Of a stretch of 64,000 nt of DNA, positions 16,660 to 26,140 are shown piece by piece; position 1 is the first letter of the stretch, and each line of letters begins with the position of its first letter. Below the pieces are notes generated by a model. That model was given only the letters and a program-made list of their open reading frames with translations. It did not search any database and was not told the DNA's origin. Origin of the DNA: Flintibacter sp. KGMB00164 (GTDB lineage Bacteria; Bacillota; Clostridia; Oscillospirales; Oscillospiraceae); NCBI RefSeq assembly GCF_008727735.1, contig NZ_CP044227.1, forward strand, positions 2,243,001 to 2,307,000, in the 5' to 3' direction. Position numbers and translations under genes: made by a program.

Positions 16660-17935
16660 GGTCTTCTCCTGTATCTCTGTTTGTGGGGAGCAGGCGGATG
16701 TCTGCTCCCAGCTGCTGAAGGGTGCCTTCCATATCCTGATAGCCCCGGCGGATATGGCTCAGCTGGGTCACCTGGGTCGTTCCCTCCGCCCCCAGGGCGG
16801 CCACCACCAGAGCGGCCCCGCCCCGCAGGTCGGTGCTTTCCACCCGCTGGCCGTGCAGAGGGCGGCCCGTCACTACGGCGGAGCGGCCCCACACCCGGAT
16901 ATCCGCCCCCATGCGCTGCAGCTGCGCCACATGGCGGTAGCGGCTCTCAAACATATTTTCTACAAACAAAGTCTGGCCTCTTCCACCTGCCAGGGCGGCC
17001 ATCAGAATGGCCTGGGCGTCGGTGGGAAAGCCGGGATAAGGTGCGGTATGTACCGGTGGGATGCCCCGCAGGGGTTTCGTGCTCCGGAAGTGGATCTCCT
17101 CTCCCCGGCACTCCAGTTCTCCCCCCGCCTGTTCCAGGCAGGAGAGTACCGTATCCAGGGAGGACGGCTCCACACCGGTCAGGACAATCTCCCCTCCTGC
17201 CGCCCCGCAGGCGCACAGCCAGGTGGATGCCACAATGCGGTCGCCCATCACCGTGTGCTCCGCCCCGTGAAGAGGACGGCCTCCTTCAATGGTGACCACC
17301 GACGTGCCCGCGCCGGACACTCTGGCCCCTAATTTGTTGAGAAAGCGCTCCAGGTCCACGATCTCTGGCTCCCGGGCGGCTCCCACCAGGGTGGTCACCC
17401 CCTGAGCTCCGCAGGCGCACAGCATGGCGTTCTCGGTGGCCCCCACACTGGGAAAGGGCAGATGGATCCGCGCCCCCCGCAGTCCGCGGCCTGCGGTGCA
17501 GGTGAGGCACTCCCCATCCTCTCGGATCTCCGCTCCCAGCCCCCGCAGGGCGGCCAGGTGCAGATCGATGGGCCGGGGACCCAGCTCACAGCCTCCGGGA
17601 TAGCACAGTCTGGCGCTCCCGGTACGGGCCAGCAGCGCCCCCAGAAAAATCACCGAGGAGCGCATCTCCCGCATCAGCCGCTCGGGAATGGCGCTGCCGC
17701 TCAGGGCGGCGGCGTCCACCGTCACGGTCTCCCCCTCCCGGGCCACCCGGCAGCCCAGCAGGGCCAGAATATCCAGGGTGGCGGACACATCAGACAGATC
17801 GGGGCAGTTATGGATTACGCTCTGGCCCGGAGCCAGCAGCGCGGCGGCCAGCAGGGGAAGAACACTGTTCTTGGCCCCCTGGACCCTCAGCCGCCCGCCC
17901 AGCGGCCTGCCGCCTTGGATTTCATACATGCTCAT
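16595..17935 (-). CDS. murA: UDP-N-acetylglucosamine 1-carboxyvinyltransferase
   Basis: MurA transfers enolpyruvate to UDP-GlcNAc, the first committed step of peptidoglycan synthesis. The 446-residue product has GGRPLGGRLRVQGAKNSVLP at the start, the fosfomycin-target cysteine loop PGGCELGPRPIDLHL, and PYPGFPTDAQAILMA near the middle. GGAGGCTATCCC precedes the ATG at 17935. The C-terminus carries about 25 residues beyond the usual end (from about TNRDTGEDHG), encoded in DNA shared with the ftsQ 5' end. In many clostridia murA sits between murG and ftsQ, as here. Confidence 0.94.
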   Translation of the reverse strand: MSMYEIQGGRPLGGRLRVQGAKNSVLPLLAAALLAPGQSVIHNCPDLSDVSATLDILALLGCRVAREGETVTVDAAALSGSAIPERLMREMRSSVIFLGALLARTGSARLCYPGGCELGPRPIDLHLAALRGLGAEIREDGECLTCTAGRGLRGARIHLPFPSVGATENAMLCACGAQGVTTLVGAAREPEIVDLERFLNKLGARVSGAGTSVVTIEGGRPLHGAEHTVMGDRIVASTWLCACGAAGGEIVLTGVEPSSLDTVLSCLEQAGGELECRGEEIHFRSTKPLRGIPPVHTAPYPGFPTDAQAILMAALAGGRGQTLFVENMFESRYRHVAQLQRMGADIRVWGRSAVVTGRPLHGQRVESTDLRGGAALVVAALGAEGTTQVTQLSHIRRGYQDMEGTLQQLGADIRLLPTNRDTGEDHGICETQPKAKTPPQPAWRAL

Positions 17936-17995
17936 GGGATAGCCTCCAACTTCATTTCGTTCAGGCTATCCTATGCAAACATCAAAAAAGTGGTT

Positions 17996-19117
17996 TCAGC
18001 CCCGCATCAGTGAGCGCAGGGTGATATAGATCTTTTCCCCCGCATCGGGCACCGCCATGCTGGTCAGCGCCCGGATCATGCTGTCCCGGCGAGGCCGGTC
18101 CCGCAGCAGCGCTTCGGCCTGCTCGTAGAGCTCGTCCCTCTGGCAGTCCTTCTCCAGCAGCAGCACCGCCGCTCCCTGGTCGGCCAGCACCCGGGCGTTC
18201 TTCTCCTGGTGGTTGGCTGTGACGTTGGGGGAGGGCACCAGAATGGCCGGCTTGGCAATGGCGGTAAGCTCCGAGATGGTGGAGGCGCCCGCCCGGCAGA
18301 GAACCACGTCGGCGGCGGCCATCACCAGGGGCATATCGTAGATATACTCCCGGACCTCCACCCCGTTGTCCCCCAGCTTCAGTCCCCGGCGCAGCAGCTC
18401 CTCCTGCATCCAGGAGAAGTCCCGGCCCGCGCCGTGGATGTGGCGGAACGGTGCGCCCTCATAGCACTCCTTGGCGATGAAATCCACCATCTGGCGGTTC
18501 ATCACCTCCGCTCCCAGGGAGCCCCAGTAAGACAGCAGCAGAGGACGGTTGTCCTCGATGCCCAGCTGCTTGCGGGCCTCCTCCCGGGTGTAGCGGAAGA
18601 AGTCGCCCCGCACGGGGGTGCCGGTGACTACCACCTTATCGGGGTTATCGTAGTGGGCCCGGCTCTCCTCAAAGCCCACCATCACGCAGTCCACCACCTT
18701 GGACAGGGCCTTGGTGGTCAGTCCGGGGACGGCGTTGGACTCGTGGACGGCGGTGGGGATATGCCGCCGGGCGGCCTCCTTTACCACAGGGAAGGAGGCA
18801 TAGCCGCCGGTGCCCACCACCAGGTCGGGCTGGAACTCATCCAAAATGCGCTGGGCCTGCTTCTTGGACTTCTGCATATTCACCAGGGTGCCCAGATTGT
18901 GGGCGATGTCGGCAGGAGCCAGAGAGCGGTGGAAGTTGGTGATGGTCACCGTCTGGATGGGGTAGCCCTCCTTGGGCACCAGCCGGGTCTCCATCCCTCC
19001 GTCCGCTCCCACGAACAGCACCCGGCAGCCGGGATTGCGCTCCTGGAAAATGCGTGCCAGGGCCACCGCCGGGTTCACATGTCCGGCAGTACCGCCGCAG
19101 GTAAAGAGGATATTCAT
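17996..19117 (-). CDS. murG: UDP-GlcNAc:undecaprenyl-PP-MurNAc-pentapeptide GlcNAc transferase
   Basis: MurG makes lipid II from lipid I at the inner face of the membrane. The 373-residue GT-B protein begins with the glycine loop MNILFTCGGTAGHVNPA and has AVHESNAVPG and the donor-site stretch CRAGASTISELTAIAKPAILVPSP. The usual GGSxGA loop is here YWGSLGA, with tryptophan in place of the first glycine; the rest is normal. It lies 33 bp after ftsW in the cluster. Confidence 0.95.
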   Translation of the reverse strand: MNILFTCGGTAGHVNPAVALARIFQERNPGCRVLFVGADGGMETRLVPKEGYPIQTVTITNFHRSLAPADIAHNLGTLVNMQKSKKQAQRILDEFQPDLVVGTGGYASFPVVKEAARRHIPTAVHESNAVPGLTTKALSKVVDCVMVGFEESRAHYDNPDKVVVTGTPVRGDFFRYTREEARKQLGIEDNRPLLLSYWGSLGAEVMNRQMVDFIAKECYEGAPFRHIHGAGRDFSWMQEELLRRGLKLGDNGVEVREYIYDMPLVMAAADVVLCRAGASTISELTAIAKPAILVPSPNVTANHQEKNARVLADQGAAVLLLEKDCQRDELYEQAEALLRDRPRRDSMIRALTSMAVPDAGEKIYITLRSLMRG

Positions 19118-19150
19118 GAAACCACCTCGTTCTATATCAGGCCAGGGGCC

Positions 19151-20353
19151 TTAATCGTGCTTGGGCGCGGGGATCTGACGGGAGATACTTAATATCATAC
19201 CCATCTCCCCCAACTGTATCAGCAGGGCTGTTCCGCCGTAACTGAAGAAGGGCAGAGAAATGCCGGTATTGGGAATCAGGTTGGTAACCACGGCGATGTT
19301 CAAAAACACCTGGGTGGCAAACAGGGTAATGATGCCCACGATGGTCAGGGCTCCGAACTTATCCCGGGCGTGGAGGGCCAACCAGTAGCCCCGCAGAATG
19401 AGCAGGGCAAATAGGATGATCACCACGGCTCCGCCGATATAACCCAGCTCCTCCACCACGATGGGGAAAACGAAGTCGTTTTCCGGTTCAGGGAGATAGA
19501 GCATTTTCTGTTTGCTGTTGCCCAGCCCCAGGCCCAGCAGACCGCCCGACCCCATGGCCAGCAGGGACTGCACCGTCTGGTAGCCATTCCCCTGGCGTTG
19601 GCCCCAGGGGTCCAGCCACAGGTCGATACGGGCGTTCATATAGGGCGTGGCCAGCATGATAAAGGCCAGCAGGGAGCCTACCACCGCGCCGCCGCCGATG
19701 AACCACCAGATATTGATGCCCGCGGCAAACAGCACCGCTGCGGCACCCACCATGACCAGAATGGTGCCGGACATGTGCCGCTCCAGCAGCACCAGCAGCA
19801 GTACCGTGCCCAGCACGGCGATGTAGGGCACCAGCTCCAGAAAGCCGATGTGCTCCAGGCGGTTGAGCATCCGCCCGGTGAAGGTACGGTTTTTATACCG
19901 CAGAGGTTTTCGGCTGTCCCGCTTACAAAGCCGGGCGGCAAAAAACAGGATGACTGCAATTTTGGCGATCTCGGACGGCTGGAACTCCACGCCCAGATAC
20001 AGCCACCGCCGGGCGCCGTTGTGACTGCGGCCCAGCGGGGTAAATACCAGCAGCAGCAAAATAATGCTGAAAATCAGAGCGGGCACCGACATCCACCGGA
20101 AGGTCTGGTAGTTGATCTTGGACACCACATACATAACCGCCACGCCCACCACGGCAAACATGGCCTGGCGCTTGATATAGTACAGGGGGTCGGCCACCTT
20201 GCTGTCATAGTAGGCTGTGGCATAGGAGGCCGAGAACATCATAATCAGGCCGATGCCCAGCAGGATCATCACCAGCATCAAAAAGGGCAGATCCATGGGC
20301 CCCCGGGCCAGCTGTTCTTCTACCGTCAGGTCACGTTTGGGTTTTCGGGCCAT
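19151..20353 (-). CDS. ftsW: SEDS-family lipid II polymerase FtsW
   Basis: The 400-residue product has ten hydrophobic segments and the SEDS signatures NGARRWLYLGVEFQPSE and, near the C-terminus, NLIPNTGISLPFFSYGG. These proteins polymerise glycan strands together with a class B penicillin-binding protein, here probably the PASTA protein four genes upstream. The start has AAAGGAGGAATTCC before it. Placement in the division cluster between mraY and murG favours FtsW over RodA or SpoVE, but SpoVE-type function in sporulation cannot be excluded. Confidence 0.92.
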   Translation of the reverse strand: MARKPKRDLTVEEQLARGPMDLPFLMLVMILLGIGLIMMFSASYATAYYDSKVADPLYYIKRQAMFAVVGVAVMYVVSKINYQTFRWMSVPALIFSIILLLLVFTPLGRSHNGARRWLYLGVEFQPSEIAKIAVILFFAARLCKRDSRKPLRYKNRTFTGRMLNRLEHIGFLELVPYIAVLGTVLLLVLLERHMSGTILVMVGAAAVLFAAGINIWWFIGGGAVVGSLLAFIMLATPYMNARIDLWLDPWGQRQGNGYQTVQSLLAMGSGGLLGLGLGNSKQKMLYLPEPENDFVFPIVVEELGYIGGAVVIILFALLILRGYWLALHARDKFGALTIVGIITLFATQVFLNIAVVTNLIPNTGISLPFFSYGGTALLIQLGEMGMILSISRQIPAPKHD

Positions 20354-20427
20354 GGAATTCCTCCTTTGAGGCGAGTTGCTGATATACTTAGAGAAAATAT
20401 GCTAAGCAAAATTACAAGAAGTTATGG

Positions 20428-21417
20428 TTACATCGGGTATCTGTACATAACTCCCCAGAAGGCCAGCACGCACAGGATCAGGGTAGCACCGGAGAACACG
20501 CAGAACAGCTTTGTCTCGCTCCAGCCGCCCAGCTCCAGGTGGTGGTGCAGGGGAGCCATGCGGAAAAAGCGCTTGCCGCCGGTCTTCTTGAAGTAGACCA
20601 CCTGGATGATGTCGGAGAGCACCTCCAGCACATACACCAGGCCCACAATGGGAATCACCAGGGGCAGGTCCAGGGCAAAGGCCATGCCGCACACCGCGCC
20701 GCCCAAAAACAGGGAGCCGGTATCGCCCATGAACACCTTGGCCGGATGGAAGTTATAGATGAGGAAGGCAGACAGGCCGCCCGCCATGGCGGCGGAGACG
20801 GTGACCAGATCGCTCTTGCCATACCAGGCGGACACGGCGACGTAGAAGATCATCACCGGGATGGTCACGCCGGTGGCCAGGCCGTCAATGCCGTCGGTGA
20901 GATTCACCGCGTTGACGGTACCCACCATAACAAAGGCGGCAAAGATCATGTAAATCACCCAGGGGATACCCACGATCTCAATGTTGAAGAAGGGGATATA
21001 CAGGTCGGGGCTGAGGTAGCCGTCCTTCCGCAGCAGCAGGGTAAATACGATGGCTGCCGCCAGCTGGAGTAGGAACTTCTGGGGGGCGGTGAGGCCCTCG
21101 TTGGCGTGGTGGCGCAGCTTCTGGAAATCATCGATGAAGCCGATGGCGCCAAACACCAGGGCAAACAGGAACACCACAATGTGGTTATGAAGTCCGTGCT
21201 GGAAATCCTGCCAGCCCGCGGCCACCACCGCCACGGCGATACCCAGAATAAACATCAGGCCGCCCATGGTGGGGGTACCCTGTTTGGACATATGCCAGGT
21301 GGGTCCGTCCTCCCGGATGGACTGTCCGGCCTTGAGCCGGCGCAGCACCGGGATCAAAATCTGTCCGGCAATGGCGGTCACGCCAAAGGCCACAATGAAG
21401 CTGAGAATATATGTCAT
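20428..21417 (-). CDS. mraY: Phospho-N-acetylmuramoyl-pentapeptide transferase
   Basis: MraY makes lipid I on the membrane. The 329-residue polytopic protein has the aspartate pair FIDDFQKL, the nucleotide motif NAVNLTDGIDGLA and the histidine motif APLHHHLELGGWSE, all essential in the family. The N-terminal cytoplasmic loop GPTWHMSKQGTPTMGG is also standard. It is between murE and ftsW; murD, often found here, is absent. Confidence 0.96.
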   Translation of the reverse strand: MTYILSFIVAFGVTAIAGQILIPVLRRLKAGQSIREDGPTWHMSKQGTPTMGGLMFILGIAVAVVAAGWQDFQHGLHNHIVVFLFALVFGAIGFIDDFQKLRHHANEGLTAPQKFLLQLAAAIVFTLLLRKDGYLSPDLYIPFFNIEIVGIPWVIYMIFAAFVMVGTVNAVNLTDGIDGLATGVTIPVMIFYVAVSAWYGKSDLVTVSAAMAGGLSAFLIYNFHPAKVFMGDTGSLFLGGAVCGMAFALDLPLVIPIVGLVYVLEVLSDIIQVVYFKKTGGKRFFRMAPLHHHLELGGWSETKLFCVFSGATLILCVLAFWGVMYRYPM

Positions 21418-21485
21418 GTCGAAACCTCCAGGTCCTCTTTCTCTTTTGTGCCAGGGTTAGAACTGCGAAGGATTGAAACAAGGTA

Positions 21486-22973
21486 TTATACTACACCCGC
21501 CGGAAGATTTCCAGTCCTTTCCCACGAAGGGGCGCTGGAAAAATATTGGGCCACGATTTCCCGCTCGTCCATGGGGTACTGCACCCCCTGGATCTCCTGA
21601 TAGGTCTCATGTCCCTTCCCCGCCAGCACGATCACATCCCCAGGCCGCCCCTGGGACAGCGCCCAGGCAATGGCCTGCCGCCGGTCGGGCTCCACATAGA
21701 TTTGGGCTCCCTCTCCCTCCATGCCCGCCAGGATATCCCGGATGATGTCCTCGGGATCTTCGGTGCGGGGATTATCCGAGGTTACCACCGCCAGATCGGC
21801 CAGTTCCTTCACCACGCCGCCCATAATGGGCCGCTTGGTGCGGTCCCGGTCGCCGCCGCAGCCAAACAGGCAGATGAGCCTTCCGGCGGTAAAATCCCGG
21901 GCGGTGAGCAGGATATTTTCCAGAGCGTTGGGGCTGTGGGCGTAGTCGATAAGCACCGTGTAGGCGGTGGGTACGGGAACTACCTCCACTCTCCCCTTCA
22001 CGCCCCGGGCACTGCGCAGGGCGGCAGCGCACTCGCTCAGCCGCAGTCCCAGACACAGTCCCACCGACAAGGCGCACAGGGCGTTGTAGATGGTAAAGCC
22101 GCCGGGAATGGGCAGGAATACCCGCTGGATCTGCTCCCGGGCCACCGCCTCAAACTCCACCTGTCCGGGGTAGAGGCGGATGCCCTTGGCGGTGAGGTCG
22201 GCCTGGTCCTTGTTCTCCGAGTAGGTGAACACCGGACAGGCCAGCCGCTCCCGGTACCACCGCCCCGCCTCGTCGTCCAGGTTCAGCACCGCACGGCGGC
22301 ACTGATGGAACAGGCGCTCCTTGGCGGAGCGGTACTCCTCCATGGTATGGTGGTAGTCCAGGTGGTCCTGGGTCAGGTTGGTGAAGGCAGCCACGGAAAA
22401 ATCCAGCCCCTCCACCCGGTGCTGCACCAGTGCGTGGGAGGACACCTCCATCACTACATGGGTACAGCCGCTGTCGGCCATCTCCCTTAAAAGCTGCTGC
22501 ACCTCGTAGCTCTCGGGCGTGGTGCGGTGGGCGGGCAGCACCCGCTCCCCCACCATGTTCTGGATGGTACCGATGAGACCCACCTGGGTCTTTAACGCTC
22601 CCTCCAGCATTTCCTTAATTAAAAAGGTAGTGGTGGTCTTGCCGTTGGTGCCGGTGACCCCGATGAGGGTCATCTCCCGGCCGGGATGGCCAAACCAGTT
22701 TTCCGCCAGCAAGGCCAGAGCCCGCCGCGGGTCAGGCGTGGTGAAGAATACCCCCTCCCGCTGGGGACGGCGGCGGCACACCACCGCCGCAGCCCCTTTG
22801 GCCAGGGCCTCGTCAATGTACAGACTGCCGTCTGTCTTCGCCCCCGGCAGCGCCACAAACAGCGCGCCGGGAAGCAGGGTTCGAGTGTCGTAGGATATGG
22901 AAGTAATTTCCATTTCCTGAGAATAAGGTTCCCCCGTGAGGGGAACGCCGGCTAACAATTGCCACAGCTTCAC
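21486..22973 (-). CDS. murE: UDP-MurNAc-tripeptide synthetase (meso-DAP adding)
   Basis: MurE adds the third stem-peptide residue. The 495-residue Mur ligase has the ATP loop GVTGTNGKTTTTFLIK, HRTTPESYEVQ, the carbamylated-lysine region and the DNPR motif (VTSDNPRTEDP) that marks meso-diaminopimelate specificity. I prefer the GTG at 22973, 8 nt after GAGGGG; the GTG three codons earlier abuts that site. lysA at 6.9 kb is consistent with a DAP pathway. murF and murD do not follow, unlike many clusters. Confidence 0.94.
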   Translation of the reverse strand: MKLWQLLAGVPLTGEPYSQEMEITSISYDTRTLLPGALFVALPGAKTDGSLYIDEALAKGAAAVVCRRRPQREGVFFTTPDPRRALALLAENWFGHPGREMTLIGVTGTNGKTTTTFLIKEMLEGALKTQVGLIGTIQNMVGERVLPAHRTTPESYEVQQLLREMADSGCTHVVMEVSSHALVQHRVEGLDFSVAAFTNLTQDHLDYHHTMEEYRSAKERLFHQCRRAVLNLDDEAGRWYRERLACPVFTYSENKDQADLTAKGIRLYPGQVEFEAVAREQIQRVFLPIPGGFTIYNALCALSVGLCLGLRLSECAAALRSARGVKGRVEVVPVPTAYTVLIDYAHSPNALENILLTARDFTAGRLICLFGCGGDRDRTKRPIMGGVVKELADLAVVTSDNPRTEDPEDIIRDILAGMEGEGAQIYVEPDRRQAIAWALSQGRPGDVIVLAGKGHETYQEIQGVQYPMDEREIVAQYFSSAPSWERTGNLPAGVV

Positions 22974-23034
22974 AGTCGTCACCCCTCACGGGTGCAGTTT
23001 CATTCTCTCTAAGTTATGCGCGTGGAAAAGGGAA

Positions 23035-25485
23035 CTATGTTATCTCATAGAAGTCGGCGGCCCCGTCCTCCACCAACGTGCTGAACTGGACCTGCACGAT
23101 GGTGCCGGTGGCCACGCTCTCTCCGGCAGCTACGCTCTGGCTCTGGGCCTTGGAGCTCTCGCTGTAGAAGGTGCTGCTGCCCGCCGCCTGCATGAACAGG
23201 CCCTGGGCCTCCAGGGCTTTCTTTGCCCCTTCATAGCTCATACCCACCACGTTGGGCACGGTGGTCGTCTCCTCCGGCGCCGCATCCCCCAGGTAGAGGA
23301 TCACGGTAGAGCCGCCGGGCACGGCGGAGTTGGCGGCAGGCACCTGACTGGTGACCACGTCGCCCGTTCCTACTGTGCGGTAGGTCAGGTTTTTCTTCTC
23401 CAGCCGGACGGCCGCGTCGGCCACGGTGTATCCGGTGACCTGAGGCGTGGTGACCGTGGTGGCCGCCGACTCCTCGGTGGTGTATTGCTTCTCCACTCCC
23501 ATGTAGTCCAGGATCTGGGCAATGAGTTCGCCCGCCCGGGGCGCCGCCATGGCGCCGCCGCTGATGTACACGCCGCAGGTGCCGTAGGAGCTGCCGGGAG
23601 AGGCCTCCTTGGGGGTGTCGTAGGCCATCAGGACAATGACCTGGGGATCGTCCGCCGGAGCAAAGCCCATGAAGGAGACGATGGTACGTCCATCCTCCAG
23701 GGTCTCAGCGGAACCGGTCTTACCGCCGATGCGGTAGCCCGCCTGATAGGCATTGCTGCCGCCGCCCTCAGAGACGACGGTCTCCAGGATGGCCCGTGCC
23801 CGCTGGCTGGTCTGCTCGCTGACCACCTGGCGCACCAGGGTGGAGCCGTTCTCCTTGACGGTATTCCCTTCCGAATCGGTGACCTTCTGCACCACATAGG
23901 GCTGGTACAGGTTGCCGCCGTTGATGACGGCGGAGAAGCCGGTGACCATCTGGATGGGAGTGACATTGAAGCGCTGACCGAAGGAGGCTACCGCCAGGTC
24001 TACGATGCCCATGTTGCTGCCCCAGTTGACGCCCTTTTCCTCGCCGGGAAGATCGATGCCGGTCTTTTCCGTCATACCGAAGGCCTGGAAGTATTCATAG
24101 AACTTCTCTGCTCCCAGCCGCTGACCGATCTCGATGAAAGCGGGGTTACAGGAGTTCTGCACCGCCTCAGCCAGTGTCTGGTGTCCGTGGCCGGTGCGTT
24201 TGGAACAGTTGATGCGCCAGCCGCCGATGTTGTAGTAGCCGGGGCAGTCAAAGGTATCATTTTCAGACACCACGCCCTCCTCCAGAGCGGCGGCCAGCAC
24301 CAGGGCCTTAAAGGTGGAGCCGGGCTCGTAGGTCTCCTTAACAGTCCGGTTGCTCCACTGCTTCTCACGGGCCGCGCCCTTGGCCTGAGCCTGGGCCTGC
24401 TCCTGAAGCTCCGCGTCGGTGAGCTGCTCGTCGGCAGGTTTTGCGTCGTTCTCCGCCTTCAGCTGCTGGTAGATGGTGGCCGTATCGGTGTCCACATCCT
24501 CCAGCAGGAAGCTGTCGGTAATGACCGAGTAGTTATTGGGATCAAAGTTGGGAGAACTGGCCATGGCCAGCACCTTTCCGGTCTGGGGATCCATCACCAG
24601 ACAGAAGCCGCCGTTTTGCACGTCGTACATCTCAATGCCCTTTTCCAGCGCCTGCTGGGCGTAGGACTGGATGGTGGCATCCAGGGTCAGGGTCAGATCG
24701 TAGCCGTTGATGGCGTCGATGTAATTGGAGTAGCTGTTATACATCTCCACGTTCTGGGCCGTCTTGCCCGTTACTACACGGCCGGGCACACCCTTGAGCA
24801 GGTCCTCGTACCAGGCCTCCAGGCCGTAGGCGCCGCCCTCGGAGTTCACAAAGCCCAGCACCTGGCTGGCCAGGGAACCGTAGGGGTAGTAGCGCTTGGT
24901 GCTGGGGGTGAGATAGAGGTAGTAGGAGGTATTGTTTTCCTCGATAAAGGCCCGGATGGCCTTGGCGTCCTGCTCCTCGATCTGGGTGGCCAGCACCTCA
25001 TACTGGGAGTTGGTCTTCTCCATGCGCTGTTCCAGCTTCTCCCGGTCCAGGTCAGGCATCAGCTCACACAGGCCGTCCACCACCACATCCCGCTTGCGCT
25101 GGATCTCGGCGTTGTAGGCATCCTCGTCCAGGTTGCCGTCCTCATCCTTGAACTTACTCTCACTCACACTGGCCACCAGGTCCTTGGGGGCCAGGATCAG
25201 GTTGTATACCGTGGCCGACATGGCCAGCACATCGCCGTTGGCATCCAGGATCTCGCCCCGGTTGGCTGACACGGTCACGTCCATCAGCTGCTGCTCGATG
25301 GCTTTGGTCTGATACTCATCGTGGTGCACGATGGCGATGTTCCACAGCTGGATCAGCAGAGGAATAAATAATCCCAGGCCAAACACGCCCATGAGTACCA
25401 TAGAGCGGCGGAACACCAGCCGTTTGGACTGGCGGCTGCGCTCGCTGGGGTTTTTCCGGGGTTCGGGCTGCCGTTGTCTGTACAT
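23035..25485 (-). CDS. Class B penicillin-binding protein with two PASTA domains (PBP2X/SpoVD type)
   Basis: The 816-residue protein is a septal D,D-transpeptidase. It has one membrane helix (about 27-50), a dimerisation domain, then the transpeptidase motifs STFK (S390-K393), SCN (445-447) and KTG (589-591). Two PASTA domains follow at about 678-735 and 742-805. An insert rich in Q, A and E (about 335-380) precedes the SxxK motif. In Bacillus the paralogues PbpB and SpoVD share this layout; only one copy is in the cluster here, so it may serve vegetative or spore division. It probably works with FtsW. Confidence 0.93.
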   Translation of the reverse strand: MYRQRQPEPRKNPSERSRQSKRLVFRRSMVLMGVFGLGLFIPLLIQLWNIAIVHHDEYQTKAIEQQLMDVTVSANRGEILDANGDVLAMSATVYNLILAPKDLVASVSESKFKDEDGNLDEDAYNAEIQRKRDVVVDGLCELMPDLDREKLEQRMEKTNSQYEVLATQIEEQDAKAIRAFIEENNTSYYLYLTPSTKRYYPYGSLASQVLGFVNSEGGAYGLEAWYEDLLKGVPGRVVTGKTAQNVEMYNSYSNYIDAINGYDLTLTLDATIQSYAQQALEKGIEMYDVQNGGFCLVMDPQTGKVLAMASSPNFDPNNYSVITDSFLLEDVDTDTATIYQQLKAENDAKPADEQLTDAELQEQAQAQAKGAAREKQWSNRTVKETYEPGSTFKALVLAAALEEGVVSENDTFDCPGYYNIGGWRINCSKRTGHGHQTLAEAVQNSCNPAFIEIGQRLGAEKFYEYFQAFGMTEKTGIDLPGEEKGVNWGSNMGIVDLAVASFGQRFNVTPIQMVTGFSAVINGGNLYQPYVVQKVTDSEGNTVKENGSTLVRQVVSEQTSQRARAILETVVSEGGGSNAYQAGYRIGGKTGSAETLEDGRTIVSFMGFAPADDPQVIVLMAYDTPKEASPGSSYGTCGVYISGGAMAAPRAGELIAQILDYMGVEKQYTTEESAATTVTTPQVTGYTVADAAVRLEKKNLTYRTVGTGDVVTSQVPAANSAVPGGSTVILYLGDAAPEETTTVPNVVGMSYEGAKKALEAQGLFMQAAGSSTFYSESSKAQSQSVAAGESVATGTIVQVQFSTLVEDGAADFYEIT

Positions 25486-25506
25486 CTGAGTCCTCCTTTG
25501 CGGTAG

Positions 25507-25538
25507 AAGGGCGCAAGAAATTTCTTTCTTGCGCCCTT
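25507..25538. other. Perfect hairpin between ftsL and the PBP gene
   Basis: AAGGGCGCAAGAAA pairs perfectly (14 bp) around a 4-nt loop in the 92-bp gap between ftsL and the penicillin-binding protein gene. No T run follows on the minus strand, so it looks less like a terminator than an RNA processing or stability element. Confidence 0.6.
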
Positions 25539-25577
25539 GTCTGATGTGCCGCTTTACAGCTCACTATATGCGCTATC

Positions 25578-26135
25578 TCAGCGGAAATATTCGATCACTT
25601 GATGGAAAATGTCCTCCAGACCCTCCAGGGCTCCCCGGATACCGGTGGACCGCTCCTGATCCTCGCTCAGCACCACATTGTCGGGCTGGGACAGATCCAG
25701 GTAGACCACTTGGTCGTTGGTGGGCCGGACCATGGTGTCTCCCACGGCGGCCTGGATACGCTCCATGTCAAAGACCCGCTCATACTCAGCCGAGAGGGTC
25801 ACGTTCTGCGCCTGCAGATCGCTCAGTTCACTGCGCAGGGAGGAGAGCTGGCTGTTGGCCACGGTGAACTGGGCATAGCTGAAAATCACCAGCACCGCAA
25901 ACACACCCACCGCCAAAAATCCTACCACGGCAAAGGGAGAAATCTCGCCTGCCTCCCGGACCTGAACCTTCGTCCGGGTGAGACTGCGGGTACGCTCGTG
26001 GGTGCGGACCTTGGGCTGGGGCTGAAGGGTCCGCTCCTTGGGGCTGCGAAGGGCGCCGCCTTCGTAAGCGGGAGCGTATGCCACGCTGCCGTAGGTATTA
26101 TATGAGGCTGTGTTGGTGCGATGGCGGCTTGCCAT
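25578..26135 (-). CDS. ftsL: FtsL-like cell division protein
   Basis: The 185-residue bitopic protein has a long basic cytoplasmic N-terminus (1-60), one membrane segment (about 68-90) and a short external coiled coil (VANSQLSSLRSELSDLQAQN). This topology, and position between rsmH and the class B PBP gene, identify FtsL; sequence conservation in the family is always weak. ATG at 26135 has GGAG 8 nt upstream; a GTG three codons earlier overlaps the rsmH stop (GTGA). The acidic C-terminal tail is longer than in Bacillus FtsL. Confidence 0.82.
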   Translation of the reverse strand: MASRHRTNTASYNTYGSVAYAPAYEGGALRSPKERTLQPQPKVRTHERTRSLTRTKVQVREAGEISPFAVVGFLAVGVFAVLVIFSYAQFTVANSQLSSLRSELSDLQAQNVTLSAEYERVFDMERIQAAVGDTMVRPTNDQVVYLDLSQPDNVVLSEDQERSTGIRGALEGLEDIFHQVIEYFR

Positions 26136-26140
26136 TCCGG

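Noticed and set aside
22936..25269. A 777-codon open frame antisense to the penicillin-binding protein gene
   Set aside because: It is dominated by H, G, V, L and A typical of the complement of GC-rich coding DNA, has no family match and no ribosome site.
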